Origin: a virus
DNA length: 45,587 nt
IMG/VR virus record: IMGVR_UViG_3300021363_000008
Span: 1 to 45,587 of that record
Strand: one strand, 5' to 3'
Of this stretch, positions 31,326-38,554 are shown piece after piece (position 1 is the stretch's first letter; every line of letters starts with the position of its first letter). The position numbers and the translations under genes are program-made. The notes beneath the pieces are model-generated. The model worked only from the letters and a program-made list of their open reading frames with translations. It did no database searches and was not told the origin of the DNA.

Positions 31326-32366
31326 TCAGATCCCGTCCATGTAGTAGGCGGTGGCCGGGCGCCTGATCTCGAGGCCGCCGTACTTGTACTCGCCAGGCAC
31401 CACCACGCGCAGCACGTCCATCTGGGGCGCGAGGAATTTGATGGGCATTGGGATGTGGAACTTCATGTTGTCGTTGCCGGGGTTCCAGAACGCCATCCGC
31501 TTGGTGCCGCCAGCGCCGAGCGTGACCAGCTCGGTGACCGCCGTGATGGTCAGCCCCGGATAGAGGCGCTTGATGAACTCCAGCACCGTGGTGTCGCTGG
31601 CCGTCGAGCGCGGCTTGAGCAGCAGCGCGGCCGAGCTGACCGGCAGCGCGATGTGGGTCGGAAAGTCATTGGTGACGGTTGCGACCTGAACGGCGGTCAG
31701 TCCGGCCGTGATGTCGGCGATGATCGTGTCGGCGGTCGCGGCATCCCAGACCGCGCCGGAGGGCCGGTTGGCCGCCGTCACTGAGGCGTTGTTGAACAAC
31801 CCGGTGAAGTTGCTGCTGGTCTCGCCCTGGAGGGCGACCTTGTTCATGTGACGGCGAAAGCCGATGTTCGCGGCGTTCAGCTTGTCGGTGGGCAGCGGGC
31901 GCTGCAGGTAGGCCGCGATGCGCAGCTCTTCCTGGTTGTAGAAGTACCCCTCGCCACCGTAGGCGACGGGCTTGCTGATCCGGGCGTACGCGACGTCGGC
32001 GAACGGCATATCGTTCGCGGCCGGCGACATCCGCCTGCCCATCGCCACGTAGTCGACCAGGGTGTACTCGATCGACTGGGCCCACTCTCCGGCCGCGTAG
32101 CTGATGACGCCGGGCAGGAGGGTCTCGTACATCATCGGCTGGTACTGCCGCTCGAACACGCCGGGCTCGTTCCAGGCCAGCTGCGACACCACGAAGGCCT
32201 GCGCCTCGACGGCGTCGCGCGCGGACGATCTGCCGTACGCGCCTCCAGCGCCGTTGCCCAGGATGTCTGGGTGGTTGCGGAAGAAGGCGTCGAGGGACGC
32301 GTAGCGGTTGTCGTCGACTTCGGCGTTGATCCACCGGCCGGCCTCGTCTTTTGCTTTGATGCGCAT
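31326..32366 (-). CDS. major capsid protein, DUF2184-like
   Basis: 346 residues. HK97-fold capsid of the DUF2184 family: YASLDAFFRNHPDILGNGAG near the start, A-F-V-V-S-Q-L, VISYAAGEWAQSIEYTLVDY, L-N-A-A-N-I-G-F-R-R, THIALPVSSAALLLKPRSTA and a C-terminal G-L-E-I-R-R-P-A-T-A-Y-Y-M-D-G-I. The leader has TTTCAAAAGAAAGA instead of a classical ribosome site. Confidence 0.92.
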   Translation of the reverse strand: MRIKAKDEAGRWINAEVDDNRYASLDAFFRNHPDILGNGAGGAYGRSSARDAVEAQAFVVSQLAWNEPGVFERQYQPMMYETLLPGVISYAAGEWAQSIEYTLVDYVAMGRRMSPAANDMPFADVAYARISKPVAYGGEGYFYNQEELRIAAYLQRPLPTDKLNAANIGFRRHMNKVALQGETSSNFTGLFNNASVTAANRPSGAVWDAATADTIIADITAGLTAVQVATVTNDFPTHIALPVSSAALLLKPRSTASDTTVLEFIKRLYPGLTITAVTELVTLGAGGTKRMAFWNPGNDNMKFHIPMPIKFLAPQMDVLRVVVPGEYKYGGLEIRRPATAYYMDGI

Positions 32367-32414
32367 GGTGCTTGGTTTCTTTCTTTTGAAAGTGGTTGTT
32401 TGGCGGCCGGCCGT

Positions 32415-32924
32415 TTACGGGGTCACGATTCGGATCATTCCGACCGCGCCAGCGAGGGTGGTCGTCTCCCAGATCGCGCCCGGGACCGCGACGCGGCCCG
32501 TGCCGGCCGCGCCGGCCGTGGTGCCCGAGAGCTTTCCGCCCTGGGCGGTGACGGCGATGACGCCGTCGCCGGCGACCACGTTCTCGAACGCGGTCGCGCC
32601 GATCGCGCCCATCGTCATGAACGGCACGTCGTGGTACCGCGGATAGTTGATGGTGTTGACGCCGTCGTTGCTGGCGATGAGCGGCGCGGCGTTCCGGACG
32701 CTGATGCCGCAGATCACGTCAGCGTCCAGGCCTTGCGGTTTGATGTTCAGGACGGCGCCTGCGGCGACCGCGGTGCCGCGACAGACGGCGACGCCAAAGT
32801 CGATCGCGGTGGCGCTCGAATTGACGCCGGTCTTGATGATGTTGGGGCCGGCCTCGGCAACCTGCCCGGCGTAGAGCGGGGCAAGCTCAAGGCCGCCGTA
32901 GGTGGCCAGTGTGGGTGCGGGCAT
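32415..32924 (-). CDS. capsid decoration / structural cement protein
   Basis: 169 residues. G-V-N-S-S-A-T-A-I-D-F-G-V-A-V, DADVICGISVRNAAPLIASN, V-P-F-M-T-M-G and AVTAQGGKLSGTTAGAAGTG fit the trimeric cement protein placed between protease and capsid genes in such phages. The leader is GGAAGAAAGAGAGACC. Confidence 0.78.
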   Translation of the reverse strand: MPAPTLATYGGLELAPLYAGQVAEAGPNIIKTGVNSSATAIDFGVAVCRGTAVAAGAVLNIKPQGLDADVICGISVRNAAPLIASNDGVNTINYPRYHDVPFMTMGAIGATAFENVVAGDGVIAVTAQGGKLSGTTAGAAGTGRVAVPGAIWETTTLAGAVGMIRIVTP

Positions 32925-32977
32925 GTTGGTCTCTCTTTCTTCCGTTGGGTGGTCGGGTTAGCGGTCGGTGGTGGCGC

Positions 32978-33637
32978 CTACTTGGCGGCGGCTCGGTCGG
33001 GCGCGAAGCCGGCTTGCAGGCGCGACATGTACAGATCGCGACCGCGCAGAGGTGGCGCCTGGCCGGCGGCGTTCGGATCCCCGGCGAAAGCGCGGGCCGT
33101 CTCGGCGTCGCGGGCGCGTGCGGCCCCGTCGTCCGCGCGCGTGCCGCGCGCCGCGATCACGGCGTCGAAGGCGGCCCGCACGATCGGATCGGCCGCCGCG
33201 GTGGGGGCAACGCCGCCCAGGACCGCGAGCGCTACCGGCTTTAGGGCCTCGTCGGACGCGATCACGGTGGCCAGCACCTCGGCCCGAATCGCCGGGACGG
33301 TCTTGCCGGCGGGCTTGAACTCGGGGCAGAGCAGGGCCGCGTCGCCAACGACCTTGGCCCGCTCGGCGGCCAAGGCTTCGATCTGCTCGGGCTTGAGGAT
33401 CTTGGCGGTCAGGTCGGCCACCACGGCGGCGTGATCGGCGACGAGCTTGGTGGTGGCGTCAGTCGCGGTCTTCAACGCCGTTCGCGCGTCGGTCACCTCT
33501 TTGGTGGCGGCGGCGAAGGCGTCGGTCGCCGCCTTTTCGGCCCGCTTCGCGTCGCCGACGATCTTCTCGACGAGGCTCGCTTGGGTGGATTCCAGATCAA
33601 GACTGACGCCGTCGAGAACGATCGTGCGGGTGGACAT
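32978..33637 (-). CDS. nested scaffold protein (internal start in protease gene)
   Basis: An in-frame ATG (33637-33635) is preceded at 33649-33644 by GAGGAG, a stronger ribosome site than that of the full gene. It would give a 219-residue protein starting MSTRTIVLDGVSLDLESTQA, equal to the helical scaffold part. This parallels the nested scaffolds of lambda (Nu3 in C). The internal start is inferred from sequence only. Confidence 0.6.
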   Translation of the reverse strand: MSTRTIVLDGVSLDLESTQASLVEKIVGDAKRAEKAATDAFAAATKEVTDARTALKTATDATTKLVADHAAVVADLTAKILKPEQIEALAAERAKVVGDAALLCPEFKPAGKTVPAIRAEVLATVIASDEALKPVALAVLGGVAPTAAADPIVRAAFDAVIAARGTRADDGAARARDAETARAFAGDPNAAGQAPPLRGRDLYMSRLQAGFAPDRAAAK

Positions 33638-34198
33638 GGGTGGCTCCTCGGTTGTGAAGTGATCGGCGATTCGGCACGTGACGCCGCCGCGTGCAGCGGG
33701 AACGATTGCGGTGTGGTTGCCGCGGATCTGGCGCTGGATGCCGTCGTAGGCGACGCCGTCAGGCGTGGTGCCGGACTTCGCGTCCAGCTCGAACGAGTAG
33801 CCGTTCGAGATCTGCGAGGTGCCATCAAGAACGGCGCGCACGGCCTGGTGATCGCGGATCATCACCTGGCCTTTCATCTCGACGCCGTCGACCTTGACGT
33901 CGCGGACGTCGCCGACGGCGACGAGCTTCCAGTTCTTGGCGTTGACGTTTTCGGTCGGGTGCTTGAACGTGATCGTCCCCGACTCGAAGGACGCGACCGA
34001 ATCCGTCGCCGAGACCTCCTCGGGCGGCCGGTAAAGGCGCAGTGTCCGGTTCTCGCCCGGCAGCCCAAGCTCGCGCGAGCTGTACTCCTGCACGTTGCCG
34101 GCGCGCGCCAGCACCGCGGGCGCCAGCAGAAACCCTTCGTCGGTGATCCGGCGAGCCGTGATGCCGACCAGGTCGACGGCGTTGCAGCGCACGCTCAC
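32978..34198 (-). CDS. prohead protease with scaffold tail, DUF2213-like
   Basis: 406 residues from GTG 34198 (GTGA overlap with the head morphogenesis gene). Residues 1-185 are the DUF2213 protease part: T-D-E-G-F-L, R-P-P-E-E-V-S, FKHPTENVNAKNWKLVAVGD, V-M-I-R-D, GYSFELDAKSGTTPDGVAYD and N-H-T-A-I-V, the last holding a likely active His. From about 188 the protein is an Ala/Lys/Glu-rich helical scaffold ending in a conserved Y-M-S-R-L tail. Confidence 0.85.
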   Translation of the reverse strand: MSVRCNAVDLVGITARRITDEGFLLAPAVLARAGNVQEYSSRELGLPGENRTLRLYRPPEEVSATDSVASFESGTITFKHPTENVNAKNWKLVAVGDVRDVKVDGVEMKGQVMIRDHQAVRAVLDGTSQISNGYSFELDAKSGTTPDGVAYDGIQRQIRGNHTAIVPAARGGVTCRIADHFTTEEPPMSTRTIVLDGVSLDLESTQASLVEKIVGDAKRAEKAATDAFAAATKEVTDARTALKTATDATTKLVADHAAVVADLTAKILKPEQIEALAAERAKVVGDAALLCPEFKPAGKTVPAIRAEVLATVIASDEALKPVALAVLGGVAPTAAADPIVRAAFDAVIAARGTRADDGAARARDAETARAFAGDPNAAGQAPPLRGRDLYMSRLQAGFAPDRAAAK

Positions 34199-36117
34199 GC
34201 GGCCACCTGCTCCTGCTCAACGCCGGCGTCGAGCTCGTCGAGGTTGAAGACGGGGATCGGGACGCAGCGACAGTTGTGTGTTACGATTCCGCCCGTTACG
34301 TACCAGCCGACCGAGGTCTCCAGGTTGAACACATGCCCAGACCACCCATTGATTCGGAGCGCCTTGACCACGCGGCTCGCCTTCTGGGCGAAGGGAAGAC
34401 ACTGCGGGAGGCGGCCCGAATCGTCGGCGTCGGGGATGACGCCCTCTCTCGCCGCTTGCGCGAAAGAGGTGTGCGGACCGACCTCCGGGCTGGCCGAGCG
34501 TCCTGGAACCGTCACGAGATCGACGTGCCCGCCCTCGTATCCGCCTACTTGTCTGGCGAGAGCGTGCTGTCGCTGGCCAAGCGCCTCGGCGTCGAAAGGA
34601 TCGTGCTCGACCGAAGGCTCGCCGAGGCCGGCGTTCACAAGCGCGGCGAGTCCGAAGCCAATCGCTTGAGGATGCAGCGCCTGACGCAAGAAGAACGCCA
34701 GCGTCTGTCCGCTGCGGCGCACGAGGCGGTCCGCGGCCGACACCACACGGAGGAGCATCAGCGAAAGCGGGCCAACGCCCGAGAGAGAGTCAGGGGTGTT
34801 GGCGAGGCTGAGTTGGTTGCCGCGCTTCGCTCGGCCGGGGGAAAGGACATCGATCAGCAGCGACCGTGCGGGAAGTACAACCTCGACCTCGCCGTCGGTT
34901 CCGTCGCCGTGGAAGTCATCAACTCGAAGATCGCGCGTGTAACGGGCGCCGCCGCCCGCCGCCGCTTCGAATACCTCCGCGATCAGGGGTGGACGATCCT
35001 GGTGGTCTTTTTCTGCCGACTTGACGATCTGCTTGGCAACCTCGATCACGTCGTCGCCCTCATTGAGCGCGCCGATCGGCATCCACCCGCGGCTGGTAAG
35101 CACTGGATGATTCGGTGTGGCGCGGAGCGTTTTGCCAGACTCCGTGACGATCTCGGCCAATTCGCCGCTGAACCAACGGCGGTACGCTTTTTTCACGTCG
35201 TGAGCGAACTCGATCTGTGACTCGCCAGGCAGGCAGTTGATCGGCTGGCCCGGGTGGGCCGGCTCGCCGTCGACCTCCGGGGGCTGGTCCCAGCGGTGGG
35301 TCGTGCCGTTCAAGGCTGCGTGCGAGCGCCGGACGCGCTCGTCTTGCACGGTCGACCAGATGTAACGGTCGATGCCGAGTGAGCGCTGGCGCACGCGGTT
35401 GAAGTCGCTGTTTAGTTTTCCCGTCTGGTCACGGGCGATCAGCTTGGCGCGCGATTCGGTGACGTCGCCGACCTGCTGGATCGTCTTGGCCAGCGATTCC
35501 CAGCGCGCGCCGTCCGTCCAGCTCTTGTCAATCGCCTCGCGCAGGCGCTCGAAATACTCGACGGGGATCGACTTGATGAGCGCGACGTTGGCCTCGATGG
35601 CTGCGTCGACCTCGGACGCTATCCGGGTGTCGGCATGGATGACGGCGCGCAGATCGATGCCGACGGACTCGTGGATCGCCTTGCCCAGCCGCTCGTCGAC
35701 CTCGCCCAGGTTCTTGCGGGCCGCCAGGGTGGCAAGCCGGCGCGCCTGGACCTCGAGGCCCCCGAACCTGGCCGCTTCCTCCTCGAGCAAGGACGGCAGG
35801 ATCGGATCGGTTTCATCGGCGGCGGTGAGTTGCCCGTCGTTGCCCCGGGACACGGCCCTCGGCCACGACGAGCGCAGCCCTTCCCCGATCCTCGAGCCGA
35901 CGCGGCGGAGCACTTTGACGATCGCCCCCAGCTCGGCCCGGTACCAAAGCTCGGCCCGGTGACTCGGCCGGATCGGGCGCAGGCGGCGCATGTCCCGCTT
36001 GCGCAGCCGGGCGGTCCGCGGGTGAAGGGCGGCGATGTGGCGTAGGGCGATGTGCAGCAAGGCATCGTCAACGGTGTGCCGATCGCGCCGGATCTGAAGT
36101 TTTCGAAAATCGCCCAT
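34195..36117 (-). CDS. Mu gpF/SPP1 gp7-like head morphogenesis protein with in-frame intein
   Basis: 640 residues before splicing, 319 after. The extein has FERLREAIDKSWTDGARWES, R-A-K-L-I-A-R-D-Q-T-G-K-L-N, Y-I-W-S-T-V-Q-D-E-R-V-R-x-S-H-A-A-L-N-G and H-P-G-Q-P-I-N then C-R-C-V-P-I-P-V, the family's C-terminal signature, interrupted by the intein between N and C. The ATG at 36117 is used; a TTG at 36126 is possible. The protein is a minor head component acting with the portal, whose gene diverges from this one. Confidence 0.9.
   Translation of the reverse strand: MGDFRKLQIRRDRHTVDDALLHIALRHIAALHPRTARLRKRDMRRLRPIRPSHRAELWYRAELGAIVKVLRRVGSRIGEGLRSSWPRAVSRGNDGQLTAADETDPILPSLLEEEAARFGGLEVQARRLATLAARKNLGEVDERLGKAIHESVGIDLRAVIHADTRIASEVDAAIEANVALIKSIPVEYFERLREAIDKSWTDGARWESLAKTIQQVGDVTESRAKLIARDQTGKLNSDFNRVRQRSLGIDRYIWSTVQDERVRRSHAALNGTTHRWDQPPEVDGEPAHPGQPINCLPGESQIEFAHDVKKAYRRWFSGELAEIVTESGKTLRATPNHPVLTSRGWMPIGALNEGDDVIEVAKQIVKSAEKDHQDRPPLIAEVFEAAAGGGARYTRDLRVDDFHGDGTDGEVEVVLPARSLLIDVLSPGRAKRGNQLSLANTPDSLSGVGPLSLMLLRVVSAADRLVRRSGQTLAFFLRQALHPQAIGFGLAALVNAGLGEPSVEHDPFDAEALGQRQHALARQVGGYEGGHVDLVTVPGRSASPEVGPHTSFAQAAREGVIPDADDSGRLPQCLPFAQKASRVVKALRINGWSGHVFNLETSVGWYVTGGIVTHNCRCVPIPVFNLDELDAGVEQEQVAA
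34273..35235 (-). other. intein, 321 residues (residues 295-615 of host protein)
   Basis: Block A is C-L-P-G-E-S at Cys295. Block B is KTLRATPNHPVLTSRGWMPI, with T-P-N-H. Blocks F/G are G-H-V-F-N-L-E-T-S-V-G-W-Y-V-T-G-G-I-V-T-H-N, followed by Cys+1 (C-R-C). All residues for class-1 splicing are present. The middle, about 190 residues, contains DDFHGDGTDGEVEVVLPARS and has no LAGLIDADG or HNH motif on this strand. The homing nuclease lies on the other strand of the same DNA. Confidence 0.88.
34333..35220 (+). CDS. homing endonuclease encoded antisense within the intein
   Basis: 295 residues from ATG 34333; a GTG at 34276 would start 3 bases inside the intein's end. Two HTH-like units occur, LREAARIVGVGDDALSRRLR and SVLSLAKRLGVERIVLDRRL, as in the DNA-binding tails of homing nucleases, plus a NUMOD3-like R-G-R-H-H-T-E-E-H-Q-R-K-R. 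The nuclease core GKYNLDLAVGSVAVEVI with FEYLRDQGWTILVVFF resembles Vsr-like (EDxHD-type) enzymes. The stop at 35218-35220 falls 13 bases inside the intein's N-terminal edge. The whole gene overlaps the intein frame on the minus strand. Confidence 0.82.
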   Translation: MPRPPIDSERLDHAARLLGEGKTLREAARIVGVGDDALSRRLRERGVRTDLRAGRASWNRHEIDVPALVSAYLSGESVLSLAKRLGVERIVLDRRLAEAGVHKRGESEANRLRMQRLTQEERQRLSAAAHEAVRGRHHTEEHQRKRANARERVRGVGEAELVAALRSAGGKDIDQQRPCGKYNLDLAVGSVAVEVINSKIARVTGAAARRRFEYLRDQGWTILVVFFCRLDDLLGNLDHVVALIERADRHPPAAGKHWMIRCGAERFARLRDDLGQFAAEPTAVRFFHVVSELDL

Positions 36118-36142
36118 TCTGTACAAGCCGGTCCGGGCGGGT

Positions 36143-36185
36143 CACGCTGACCCCCATGGACGAGGTCAAGACACCGGTCAGCGTG
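36143..36185 (+). promoter_or_regulatory. hairpin enclosing the portal start codon
   Basis: CACGCTGACC (36143-36152) pairs perfectly with GGTCAGCGTG (36176-36185); the 23-base loop contains the ATG at 36156. No Shine-Dalgarno-like sequence precedes the ATG. Such a structure could limit portal translation, which needs only 12 copies per head. Confidence 0.5.
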
Positions 36186-37553
36186 GTGGCCGCCGATGGG
36201 CTGCAGAACGTGGTGTCGGCCCTGGGCACGAGCCGGGACAAGCATTCCTACACCACCTTCACGATCCCGCTGGCCCAGAACAAGACGGATCTAGACGCCA
36301 TGTTCAAGTCGGTCTGGTTGGCGCGCCGGATCGTCACGCTGGTGGCCAAGGACATGACCCGCGCCTGGCTCAAGCTCAGCTGGGACGGTTACGACGACGA
36401 CGAGGGCGGGGCCAAGGAGATCCAGCGCGCCGAGGTGGCGCTCGGCCTGCGACAGAAGGTCACCCTGGCCGAGATGTGGTGCCGCCTTTACGGCGGCTCC
36501 GTGATCGTGCTGTGCATGGCGGGCGAGGATTACAGCAAGCCGCTGGTCGTCGAGACCGTCAAGAGGGGGACGTTAGCCCACCTGCAGGTGCTCGATCGGC
36601 ACGAGATCGTTGCCGAAGGCGATCTAGACGCGGAGTTTGGGACGCCCAACTATGGGCTGCCACTGTTTTACAAGTGCACCCGCCCAGGGGCCGACAAGCT
36701 CGGCCTCATTCACTGGACCCGGGTGGTCCGGTTCGACGGCGCCGAGCTGCCCCACGAGCTGTGGGTGCAAAACCAGATGTGGGGCGACAGCGTCCTGCAA
36801 TCCCCGAACGACTCGCTGAAAAACTATCAGACCGCCACCCAGAGCGCGGGCTCGATGATCCATGAAGCGACCGTCGACATCATCCGGGCCGAGGGCCTGG
36901 CCGACCAGCTGTCGACGCCCGCGGGCACCGAGAACGTCATCAAGCGCTTCCTCAACGCGATGATGATGAAGTCCATCAATCACACGCTGCTGCTCGACAA
37001 GAACGAGGAGTACGAGCAGAAAACCACCCAGTTCGCGGGGCTGACGAACATCATCGCCAACTTCCTGACCGATATGTGCGGCGCGGCCGGCATCCCGGCC
37101 ACCAAGCTGTTCGGGATGAGCCCAGCGGGCCTCAACGCCACCGGCGAATCCGACACCCGCAACTACTACGACGACGTGTCGGTCTGCCAGGAGACCGAGC
37201 TGCGGCCCAGGCTGCTGCGCATCTATGAAGTCCTGGTCAGGTCGGTGCGCGGTCGCATGCCGGAGGGGTTCGACTTCAAATTCAATCCGCTGTGGCAGAT
37301 CAGTAAGACCGAGGAGGCCACGATCCGGAAGACCGAGGCCGACACCGACGCGGTCTACTTGCAGCAGGGCGTGCTGACCGAGGGCGCGATCGCGCGCGAG
37401 CTGCGGGACCGGGGGACCTACCGGACGCTTGAGGATGCTGACGTCACGCTGGCCGAGGAACTGGCGCTTCAGCCCGACCCGGTGCCAGTCGTGGGGTCGA
37501 ACGGCGTGCCCAAGGCGGCCGTGCCGCCGAAGTCGGCGCCCGCGGCAGTCTAG
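36156..37553 (+). CDS. portal protein, DUF1073-like
   Basis: 465 residues. Family marks are YTTFTIPLAQNKTDLDAMFK, S-V-W-L-A-R-R-I-V, W-C-R-L-Y-G-G-S-V-I, W-G-D-S-V-L-Q-S-P-N-D-S-L, K-L-F-G-M-S-P-A-G-L-N-A-T-G-E-S-D, and the Pro/Ala tail. It forms the dodecameric DNA channel. Unusually it lies on the plus strand, opposite to the terminase and all other virion genes. Only 38 bases separate its ATG from the divergent head gene's. Its TAG overlaps the TAG of the convergent gene at 37550 (CTAG). Confidence 0.92.
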   Translation: MDEVKTPVSVVAADGLQNVVSALGTSRDKHSYTTFTIPLAQNKTDLDAMFKSVWLARRIVTLVAKDMTRAWLKLSWDGYDDDEGGAKEIQRAEVALGLRQKVTLAEMWCRLYGGSVIVLCMAGEDYSKPLVVETVKRGTLAHLQVLDRHEIVAEGDLDAEFGTPNYGLPLFYKCTRPGADKLGLIHWTRVVRFDGAELPHELWVQNQMWGDSVLQSPNDSLKNYQTATQSAGSMIHEATVDIIRAEGLADQLSTPAGTENVIKRFLNAMMMKSINHTLLLDKNEEYEQKTTQFAGLTNIIANFLTDMCGAAGIPATKLFGMSPAGLNATGESDTRNYYDDVSVCQETELRPRLLRIYEVLVRSVRGRMPEGFDFKFNPLWQISKTEEATIRKTEADTDAVYLQQGVLTEGAIARELRDRGTYRTLEDADVTLAEELALQPDPVPVVGSNGVPKAAVPPKSAPAAV

Positions 37554-37801
37554 GGCCGGAGTTTGCGCAGGTCGGCCGCGAGGCGGTCCCGCAGTATTCC
37601 CAGCACCTTCTGCTGCGCTTCAATGCAGGCCGGGCAAACAATGCTGATCGCCACCCCGAGGTTCAGCTGCAGGTCGATCTTCTCGCCCAGCAAAACCCGA
37701 TAGTCGCGCCGCATCCGTTTGATCAGCAGCCACAGCCTCCAGAAGGTTATCTGCGCAATCGCGAAGGCCACGAGCAGGACCAAGTAGGCCACCATGGTCA
37801 C
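37550..37801 (-). CDS. small membrane protein
   Basis: 83 residues from GTG 37801 (GTGA overlap). One N-terminal membrane helix (VAYLVLLVAFAIAQITFWRL) is followed by a basic, then helical, cytoplasmic part with a C-P-A-C pair. No family; possibly an exclusion or lysis accessory. Convergent with the portal gene. Confidence 0.65.
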   Translation of the reverse strand: MTMVAYLVLLVAFAIAQITFWRLWLLIKRMRRDYRVLLGEKIDLQLNLGVAISIVCPACIEAQQKVLGILRDRLAADLRKLRP

Positions 37802-38124
37802 CCGCCCGGGGCCGGGCCTTCCTGGCCGCCGCCGTCGCCGCCGCGGTCCTCCTCGTTTCGGGCCTCCTGGCCCAGCTTGGCCGCGAGGTAGTCGAGCTGG
37901 CCCTTGGCGTGGCGCAGGCCTTCGGCGAAGGCGTCTCGCCGCGCCTGGTGCTCGATCGCGCGGTAGTGGTGCGCGGCGGCCAGCACCCGACGCGTGCCGT
38001 CCGCGATGGCGGCCTCGACCAGCGCGCGCCATTCGGCATCGCGCGCCTCGACCAGCGCGATCTCGTCGGCCTGGTGCCCGCACTGCTCGATATCCACGGC
38101 GATGAAGTCCCGCGCGCTTTTCAT
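37798..38124 (-). CDS. hypothetical protein
   Basis: 108 residues from ATG 38124. Helical, with KSARDFIAVDIEQCGHQADE and Ala/Glu/Arg-rich helices, then a Gly-rich tail. Part of an overlapped five-to-seven gene block of unknown proteins between terminase and portal. Confidence 0.65.
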   Translation of the reverse strand: MKSARDFIAVDIEQCGHQADEIALVEARDAEWRALVEAAIADGTRRVLAAAHHYRAIEHQARRDAFAEGLRHAKGQLDYLAAKLGQEARNEEDRGGDGGGQEGPAPGG

Positions 38125-38321
38125 CCGGTGATCTCCTTGGTTTCCCACGCCGCGATCTGCCCGCGCAGGTCCTCGATCATGCTGCGCATGGCGTCCAGCT
38201 GGGCCTGGTAGATGGACGGGTGAACACCGGGTGATGGCAGCCGCTCGATAGCCGACAGCCCGCTTTCGAAGCCGGCGATCGCGGTCTTCGTGATCTGGTA
38301 CTGCAGGTCGTTCTCGATCAC
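38121..38321 (-). CDS. orphan HigA-type antitoxin N-terminal-like protein
   Basis: 66 residues from GTG 38321 (GTGA overlap). Q-I-T-K-T-A-I-A-G-F-E-S-G-L and QAQLDAMRSMIEDLRGQIAA match the helical segment that precedes the HTH in HigA-like antitoxins, but the HTH is missing. No toxin lies nearby. It could be an anti-toxin-system factor or a plain helical adaptor. Confidence 0.6.
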   Translation of the reverse strand: MIENDLQYQITKTAIAGFESGLSAIERLPSPGVHPSIYQAQLDAMRSMIEDLRGQIAAWETKEITG

Positions 38322-38554
38322 TGCGTGCCTTCGATCAGCTTGCGGCGGCACTCGTCCAGCGCGCGGATCATGTCTTGCCGGTCGGCGTTCGAGGCGTAGG
38401 CCATCGTTCCGGTGTCGCCGAAGTCGAACACGAGGAGCGCGAAGCCCAGGCGCGGCGTACCGAAGTGGGCCGCGCCAACGGCCACGGCGTCGCTGATCTC
38501 TCGGGCGATGTCCCGGGTTATCCGTTCAACGTCCTGCTGCTCTTGGTCAGTCAC
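38318..38554 (-). CDS. small hypothetical protein
   Basis: 78 residues from GTG 38554. Amphipathic helix start (EQQDVERITRDIAREISDAV), a beta hairpin L-L-V-F-D-F-G-D, then a helix. It looks like a small phage protein of unknown role. Confidence 0.65.
   Translation of the reverse strand: MTDQEQQDVERITRDIAREISDAVAVGAAHFGTPRLGFALLVFDFGDTGTMAYASNADRQDMIRALDECRRKLIEGTQ

Noticed and set aside
31848-33434. 528-codon plus-strand open frame
   Set aside because: It lies antisense to the capsid, cement and protease genes. Its composition is Arg/Ala/Gly-rich with no domain, a typical shadow of high-GC coding DNA.
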